Shown here piece by piece: positions 59,101 through 64,000 of a DNA stretch of 64,000 nucleotides; within the stretch, counting starts at the first letter, position 1, and every line of letters begins with the position of its first letter. Made by a program: the position numbers and the translations under genes. The notes beneath the pieces were generated by a model. That model saw only the letters and a list, made by a program, of their open reading frames with translations, did no database searches and was not told the DNA's origin. The stretch is from the NCBI GenBank assembly GCA_037013495.1, contig CM072809.1, forward strand, positions 1 to 64,000, given 5' to 3'. The stretch comes from Hippophae tibetana (lineage: Eukaryota > Streptophyta > Magnoliopsida > Rosales > Elaeagnaceae).

Positions 59101-62100
59101 TGATGGTCGCGCGGGATTGTACCCAATCCCAGGCGAGGTGTGTAAAGGGTGGAATGATGGGATAATTGTTCATTTGGATTAGAGGTAGTTGGTATGGGGT
59201 GGTTTTATGAATTGCTCCTATGTGTCTCAAAATTGGTGCGGTGACTAATCATGTCAACTGGCTTCAGTATCAGATTCGCTTTCCACCAATTCGCTTTTTT
59301 CAATTTTAAATTTAATCCAATGGTTGAAAAGGGATCCACCACCTCACAACCCGAAGGTCATAACGAAAACACCTCGGACACCGATTTCACCATTCCTCCA
59401 GTAATCAGGCACTATAGAGGTAAAGAAATCTGACCCAAACTGAATATAACTAAGAATAAAACTGTACATATAATATAATATACTTTAACTGATATTAGAG
59501 TAAAAAAGATAGTGTCTCACATCGCTCAATAATGATACTAATGTGGTGTTTACATTGTTATTCTTAGGGTTAACATTTTAGTTTCAGATGGTTTAGGGTT
59601 TAGAAAATTTATAGCTATCTGCCAAATTAATATCTTTAATAGCGATTAAGGTCTCTGGGGGAATTTTATTCTGCCATAAACGTTTAAAGACATTCCTTGA
59701 TTAGTGTAAATTTTCGACAATACTCCTCGAAGTCTATAAAATATGATTTTTATACAAGGTGAAGAAAATTTAGGTAGTTTGTGCAACTTGTGGGGTTAGA
59801 TGTTATATGCTTTTCTTGTTTGAAGCTACCAATGGATGTAATTAAGTCTCTTATTTGTAATGATTTAATCTGAGTATGATGATTGCACTCCGTTCTTCTT
59901 ATCCTATAACGTCTCTGCAGGGAAGTGTAGCTTTGATAATGACCCAATTCTGGAAAACATGGTAAACCAGTCCCTATTAAGATATATAGAATTGCAATTA
60001 TTAAATTGAAAAAAATGCTACAAAAGTCCTTTAGATTATGTTCTTTGTGTTGTTTAGTCTCTCAGAATAAAAACGAAATCATTTGGTCCCTTAACTTTGA
60101 AAAAAGAACCAATTAAGGACAAATTATATTATTTTAATAATTTTTCTATTAAAATATTATTATTTTTTTATCAAGTGATTAAACGAGATTAAAACACGAG
60201 TCTTTAATAATAGTATAGTTACAATTAATATGAAAAAAAATCACAAATATTTGTTAATTCACTATTTTATTTTAATGTTTTATTAAAAATTAAAATGTAT
60301 ATTTAAATAATTTTTTGTTTGAATTCTATTAGTTTATTTTTTCTTAAAGTATTTTATATTAAATTTTACTTTTATCTTTATTAAACACTTTCACATGTAT
60401 TTTAATCGCGTTTTAATTACTTGATAAGAAATAATAATATTTTAAATAAAAAATTATTAAAATAATATAATTTATCCTTAATTAACTCTTTTTAGAAAAT
60501 CAAGGAATTAAATGACACTACATTTAATATGAGAGATTAAACGGTATAAATTGATCTAATTTAAGGGATTTTTAAGACACCTCATCCTATTAAATAATGA
60601 AAAGTTATGTGATGCATGACTTTATACCATATTTGAGTCATGATCTCTTGTTCCAATCACTTTATTTTATCCATAAGTTTTAGTTATTTATTTAAATACT
60701 CTCTCAAAAAGAAATAAAACTAGGTAGTGGAGAAGTCGTGCATCCAGTGTAGTTGACAAAAAGATGGGTCCTTAAATAATCTTTCAATTAACAGGGAGAC
60801 CACACAAGGAAGAACCTAATATCACAGTTGGATTCTGCTAAAGTCAAGCGTGAAGAGATTTCAGAAATGAAATCTAAACTTGTTATGGAGAATAGAAAGG
60901 TTGCCTACTTTAAAGTATTCCTTCTATCCCATCAATATTTGGATAAATGATACTTGTATTTGCTGGATTGGGTACATAGTGATTGCTTTTAACTTTAACA
61001 AACCAGAACGTTCTCATGTTCACGAAGTTAGATTAACTTGCAAGTAAATGCAGCAACTGCTTCCTTATATTTTCTGATTCAGTCGGATTTGAATAGACTT
61101 CGTACTCTGGCCTTTTCTGTTAGCTATCATGTTTGAAGAGAAGCATACATGATTTTCTAAGTTTAAGATTTAATTTACAACTCTATATTGTCGGAAAATT
61201 TTCACACAAATGGAAAGAGTATGAAGGCTTAAGTGGAAGCTGTGGGTTCCACCCCGGTCAAGGATCCTTGTGTCGGATTCTACAAGTTCTTAATTTTAGG
61301 ATGTGAGACACCACTTGTAATATTATAAAATATAATATTTTGTATTAAAGTTTTTTTTTTCAGAGTTATTATTATTTATTTGCTTATTTTAAGGATTATT
61401 TATTTTTTTATATAGAAAAATAGATCAATCCTTTGCCAAAAAAAAAATAATAATAACAATAATAAATGAATAAACCGGACCTCTTTTTTGCAAGGGTGCA
61501 TTTTTTCTCCTCCTCCTCTTCTCTTCTTCTCTAGAGACAAGGGGCTTTGTCATACCAGTTGTCGGTGTTAGAGTCGTGTCATGTCGTGTCGACTCTATAC
61601 TAAGGTGGTCAAATGGACAAGTCCGAGTAACATGGATTATCTTATATTAGATGTCCTCTTTTGAGTTGAATGCTTCTTCATATTTTGTACTTTTTAATTA
61701 TCTATGAATATTATTATGTTTCTTATAAAAATCCAATGAGACTACTGCTTTGAGATTCAGCTTTGGCTGTTTTATAACTTAAATTATGTGCTTTTAATTT
61801 TCATTCTTGAAAGATAATCTTACTTTAGGTCTAGGTTTTATGTTTTACCAAGTGGAAAATGTGTGTTTGCAGCATTCTGGAGGGACATTATTGTGGTCTG
61901 AGTTAAAATTTTCCAGTCAACTCCTCACCAATAGAAAAAACAAAAAAGAAAAAGTAAAGTGGAAATAATTGGGAAGCAGGAAATGAATATTTTCAAGAAT
62001 ATTGTGATTCTTACATCGCATACAGTTTTCAATTTGAGGATTTTTTACATTTTTTGTCTATGCCATTTCAGATGAAGCAAGCTGTTGACGAAACAAAAAG

Positions 62101-62818
62101 CAGGGTTAATGATCACGTGGTCAGTGTATTTTATTTTATTCATTTTGGTCTCTAGTCAATACATATAAGGTTTATGTCTTTATATGGGCTTGTTCTTGTT
62201 CATGAACTAAATGTTAGATTTTTGGGACTAAATGTTATGGCCTTATGCTTCAATTTACATTTGTTTGGTTGGAACTTCTTAATTCCTTGGCTTCTTATAC
62301 CAATTTTTTTTAGTTGCCTAGCAGAATAGCACGAATTTTTTATTATTTATGTGAAATTTTTTAGGGGACTGACCATTTGTCTTTTATGTCCAATTTTACT
62401 TTTAGAAAGTATCTGAGACTGTTCTAGGTTTATAATGTCCCTTTTCATGGATTGTTGACTTCGGCCAGAGCTAAAGGTAGTCGACAGAGATATAATGGAA
62501 GTGCTTAGTTCCTTGGTTTCTTATACCAATTTATTTCTCAGTTCCCTAGACAGGATTGCACAAGTTTCTGATTATTTCTGTGAAACTCTTTAGGGGACTA
62601 ACCATTTGTTTTTAGGTCATGTCCAACTTTACTTTTTAGAAAGTCTCTGACTCTGTCCTAGGTTTATAATGTCCCTTTTCTTGGATTATTGATTTCAGCC
62701 AAAATTAAAGGTAGTCGACAAAGAGACAATGGAAAAGGAATACAATACCCTATTATCAGAAAAAGTTGGAGAAACCGAATACTTGAAGTCTCTACAGGAA
62801 CAAGTTGAAAGATTGAAG
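47104..62818 (+). CDS. Plant coiled-coil protein of unknown function, partial
   Basis: Eleven exons join in one frame for 270 codons: 47104-47152, 47238-47324, 47435-47568, 48193-48251, 48333-48387, 53686-53757, 56551-56590, 59921-59961, 60795-60899, 62072-62119 and 62699-62818. The last ends at a GT donor, so the 3' end is beyond the window. The protein begins MEEYLQIMETLRSQVNGVED and is mostly charged, leucine-spaced helix (for example KEKSQLCYQILEKQGRIASL and SLQEQVERLK) without a catalytic motif or membrane segment. From memory it resembles uncharacterised plant proteins beginning MEEYLQYMKTLRSQM. No function is assigned. All introns are GT-AG. Introns 5, 6 and 7 are enlarged by retroelements. 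The exon 1 donor is weak and competes with a better one 7 bases upstream. Confidence 0.82.
48541..50072 (-). repeat. Element V LTR (left copy) in intron 5
   Basis: Collinear with 52138-53603: ATCGTTCCCACG, AAACTAATTTTTAAA, TTAATTACCTCATCAATTGAATC, CACATACATAAGAATC, and a GC-richer end with many ACGTGGC/CACGTG cores (49560-49880). It ends CGTCA at 50072. The left edge near 48541 is uncertain because the first 40 bases align poorly with the other copy. Confidence 0.82.
50095..52010 (-). pseudogene. Athila-like gag remnant of element V
   Basis: Read on the minus strand from about 52010: TEKFLMKYFPPTK, then CPHHGIPYRIQIETFYNSLN (ATG at 51403), a knuckle CVFCEGAHLFDNC (about 51045-51083), an LRSGKTLNEEDE region near 50600 and a last piece LGSNINLMPLS near 50100, where the protease active-site loop (usually DLGAS) has decayed and the sequence stops. 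Stops and frame shifts are frequent. It is related to the gag of W but clearly diverged. Confidence 0.8.
52138..53603 (-). repeat. Element V LTR (right copy) in intron 5
   Basis: Starts TGATTGAACATG beside the reverse-complement primer-binding site and ends AGAGTCATCA at 53603. It carries the same AT-rich body and a GC-richer distal segment (53120-53430) with decayed G-box-like cores (ACATGTGGC, TTCACGTGG). Confidence 0.82.
53780..55720 (+). pseudogene. Truncated Copia pol in intron 6
   Basis: Fragments of Copia pol on the plus strand: pre-integrase and integrase start (MGHPNFQHLKRLF at 53839, then HSDLLSLC and KWFVTFTMI), a deletion of most of the integrase, then reverse transcriptase (TFGCKWVFTMKYKVDGTIKR, RLVTKGFTQT, LKQLDIKNVFPNGKLNEDIF at 54297-54608; GVKIAKSKDDITVSQRKYVL to RPDIAFVVSELSQHMHS at 54901-55220) and RNase H end motifs (HVEVDRHFIKEKV, YVPTKEQKENIFT at 55431-55661). 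Stops, frameshifts and the missing segments show it is dead. Gag and the 5' LTR are absent. Confidence 0.85.
55724..55942 (+). repeat. Copia 3' LTR in intron 6
   Basis: A purine run (AATTTGAGGGGAA) just after the RNase H remnant is followed by TGTTGAAATCATGATAAC, a usual Copia LTR start. The segment has a TATA-like GCTATAAAATCAG near 55870 and ends TTCAATTTACACA near 55942. At about 0.22 kb it matches short Copia LTRs. The 5' LTR is missing, so no identity-based age is available. Confidence 0.6.
55943..56550. other. Remaining intron 6 sequence, no feature seen
   Basis: T-rich intronic sequence between the Copia LTR and exon 7, with the acceptor TTTTTTGCAG at 56541-56550. Short open frames here have low-complexity hydrophobic composition and no domain. 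Confidence 0.5.
56618..58050. mobile_element. Third V-type LTR (solo, 5'-trimmed) in intron 7
   Basis: From GATCGTTCTTACGG at 56618 to AGAGTCATCA at 58050 the sequence is collinear with the two V LTRs, including TTGAATCTAATCTAACATGTATTTC, the CACATG-AAAATTGGGTTCATAAG part and the GC-richer distal segment (57540-57860). It lacks about the first 60 bp of the LTR, and no gag follows, so it is a solo or truncated LTR. It starts within 30 bases of the exon 7 donor. Confidence 0.82.
58085..58270 (+). pseudogene. Orphan coiled-coil coding fragment in intron 7
   Basis: Starting after TGTGTTAG, the plus strand reads EKHLVVEKNELRQEVIAL, a single TAG at 58139-58141, then HKISEDVKEHFALHQEVDHW and KKSFSTHKSAQVMLIRMKNL. 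This is a charged, heptad-like helical sequence. It does not fit the frame of the coiled-coil gene here: joined to exon 7 it would hit a stop, whereas exon 8 at 59921 joins cleanly. It may be a relic of another gene or of a transposon-carried reading frame. I do not recognise it. Confidence 0.4.
58400..59010. repeat. Tandem repeat, three-plus units of 160-203 bp
   Basis: A unit containing GGGCATCACRCCTCTTATTC, CGCATCCCAA, a G-run, TTGGTCTCCTCACTCCRTACTT, CATGTATTTCATTTTTGTGAGATAGA and CTTGTTTATCCAAGAGG repeats. Anchors at 58441, 58601, 58788 and 58991 give periods of 160, 187 and 203 bp. The fourth copy is partial. It runs straight into the open frame at about 59010-59182. Confidence 0.85.
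59010..59181 (+). other. Unrecognised open frame after tandem repeats
   Basis: In frame through 59182 the sequence reads KESPSELKLAELVTQDAVLA, then TSGFLLACPDGRAGLYPIPG and EVCKGWNDGIIVHLD. Its codon composition and lack of low complexity make it look more gene-like than nearby intronic frames, but it has no own ATG outside the repeat and no domain I know. It could be a captured gene fragment or part of the element that brought the repeats. Confidence 0.25.
59182..59920. other. Distal intron 7, no feature seen
   Basis: The rest of intron 7 up to the acceptor GTCTCTGCAG. A short frame at 59251-59433 (rich in Ser/Thr/Pro after 59330) shows no domain. No repeat terminus was found. Confidence 0.4.
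60013..60594. mobile_element. Long-inverted-repeat element in intron 8
   Basis: The left arm (AAAAGTCCTTTAGATTATG to about 60200, including GTTGTTTAGTCTCTC, CCAATTAAGGACAAATTAT and ATCAAGTGATTAAACGAGA) is mirrored by the right arm (about 60400-60594: CGCGTTTTAATTACTTGAT, ATAATTTATCCTTAATTAAC, GAGAGATTAAACGGTA, AAGGGATTTTTAAGACA). The arms are about 190 bp around a short AT-rich core, with no coding content. It is a foldback/MITE-like element. A second copy begins near 63610. Confidence 0.75.
60900..62071. other. Intron 9, mostly featureless
   Basis: Between exons 9 and 10. It contains a segment at about 61210-61330 (TGGAAGCTGTGGGTTCCACC, CCGGTCAAGGATCCTTGTGT, GGATGTGAGACACCACTTGT) that looks like a dispersed-repeat fragment, followed by poly-T/A and an A-rich run at 61439-61470. 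No coding frame of note. Confidence 0.4.
62278..62734 (+). repeat. Tandem duplication covering the start of exon 11
   Basis: A block of about 226-231 bp is present twice (62278-62503 and 62504-62734). Each copy runs from CTTRRTTCCTTGGYTTCTTATACCAA through GGGGACT(G/A)ACCATTTGT and AGGTTTATAATGTCCC to GGTAGTCGACARAGA. Only the second keeps an intact acceptor (GATTTCAG/CC at 62697-62698). The first reads GACTTCGGCC, so its AG is lost and it cannot be used as an exon. Confidence 0.9.
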
Positions 62819-63600
62819 GTAAGTGAACAGCTTAATCAGCTTTTGCTTTTGTATTCAGAGTTTTTGCATATTATTGCAGACAATTTTTTGATTTTCTTCT
62901 AATCCCCTCTGACACATCTGTTTTTGTGGGAAACATACCACTTTCCTTCTCTCTTCAATGGATAAATGACTTCTTTATGTTTTGCATAAACCTTAAGGTA
63001 TATGACTATAAGAACTTTGGAAATATTGGGGCGGGGTGATACTTGCAAAATCCTGGAGGAGGTCAGTGATAATTACCAATACTTTGGGGTCACTTGTTTG
63101 GCACGTGAGCATTAATGTGACATGCCTTGTTGATTATGTTTCTAAATATTGTTAATTTTTTTATTGGTATTTGGTAGGCATGATCATCACCATTGTTGGG
63201 CTCTGATAATGTTTTTACCTAATCTACCTTTTTATTAGGTTCACGCCCAAACTGTAAATCTGTAAAAAAAAAAAAAACTCTTAGGCCAATAATTGGCTAA
63301 GAATTGGAACATAGCCTCGTAGGTAGAAGAGCTGTGAACAGTAGTTCCTAAATGAACTTCTTTTTGGCCCTTTCCGTATGGTACAACCGTAAAACTTTCT
63401 AATGAGATAGTAATTCAAATTAAAGTAAATAAGTTAGTGACACATTAATCAAACGAAATTATTTGACGCGTAATTTTACGGGATAAGATAATGTCAAATA
63501 TAAAAACTGGTTTAGAGTAATGATTTAGTTTCAAGTAGCTATGCATAAGGGTGAACGTAGATACTTTGGTATTTTTCGCCAAGGTTTTTTTTTTTTAAGT
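62819..63600. other. Intron 11, no feature seen
   Basis: Sequence after the last exon in view, starting GTAAGTGAAC. No acceptor followed by an in-frame coiled-coil segment was recognised before 64000, so the final exon or exons are outside the window. Confidence 0.45.
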
Positions 63601-63609
63601 GAGACGGTA

Positions 63610-64000
63610 GTAGAAGTCCTTTTAAGTTAGTGTTGTTTAATCTTCACATTCTTTAAGTTATTTTTTAGTGTCTTAGTTTTGTGAAAATGAATCAATTAAT
63701 GAAAAATAATATTGTTTTAATGATTTTTTTATTAAAATATTAATTTTTACTGTCAAGTTATTAAAATGCGATAAAAACGAGTCATTAACATAGATAAAAG
63801 TAAAATTTAGTTTATTTTAAAAAATCAATAATAATAATATTCTGAAATAACATTATTTATATATGTATTTTTATTTTTATTTTAAAAATTGATAAAATAT
63901 TAAAATAAAAATAATGATGTGAAAACAAATAATTTGTGAAAAAAATTTCATATTAACTATCATTTTATCATTATTAAATAATCGAGTTTTAATCGTATTT
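63610..64000. mobile_element. Second copy of long-inverted-repeat element, cut by window edge
   Basis: AGAAGTCCTTTTAAGTTAGTGTTGTTTAATC, TGTTTTAATGATTTTTTTATTAAAATATTAAT, GTCAAGTTATTAAAATGCGATAAAAACGAGTC parallel the left arm of the element at 60013-60594, and TTAAATAATCGAGTTTTAATCG at the very end looks like the start of the right arm. The copy is diverged and is truncated by the end of the window. Confidence 0.6.

Overview
The window is the left end of a plant chromosome, most likely from a eudicot. It opens with about 11.58 kb of near-perfect (CCCTAAA)n, the Arabidopsis-type plant telomere repeat, C-rich strand first as expected for a terminus on the left. The rest is AT-rich and holds two intron-containing plant genes in a dense field of LTR retrotransposons, solo LTRs, small inverted-repeat elements and a probable Helitron. 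There are no bacterial-type operons, rRNA, tRNA or CRISPR arrays. The species cannot be named from the sequence.

Layout. 1-11578: telomere array. 11579-11663: degenerate telomere repeats. 11664-13400: AT-rich subtelomere. 14129-17805: a complete four-exon gene for a mid-SUN nuclear-envelope/ER membrane protein (SUN3/4/5 type), starting only about 2.5 kb from the telomere repeats. 17931-19656: a tandem duplication, direct repeats and a small inverted-repeat element. 19657-21410: a solo LTR (family Y) with a perfect GATTT target duplication. 21679-27200: very AT-rich repeats including a Helitron-type 3' terminus. 27200-45610: a nested retrotransposon stack. A decayed Copia pol (Z) is split by a gag-only Copia element (X). 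The left LTR of X is split by a gag-protease Athila-like element (W), and its right LTR by a second solo LTR of family Y. 47104-62818 and onward: a plant coiled-coil protein gene with 11 exons reconstructed in one continuous frame. Its introns hold an antisense gag-only Athila-like element (V), a truncated Copia element, a third V-type LTR, a tandem-repeat block of unknown origin and a long-inverted-repeat element. Its 3' end lies outside the window.

How it fits together. The two host genes are both on the plus strand and share no evident pathway. Most of the remaining sequence is transposon history. Several insertions are dated relative to one another by target-site duplications and by paralogous empty sites in the same window. 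The three elements with definable LTR pairs (W, X, V) carry gag, or gag plus protease, and no reverse transcriptase or integrase, so they look non-autonomous. I found no convincing undescribed gene system. The most useful observations are the layered nest with internal empty-site controls, the G-box-rich LTRs, the competing first-exon donor in the coiled-coil gene, its partial exon duplication, and an unexplained coiled-coil fragment with adjacent tandem repeats at 58.1-59.2 kb.
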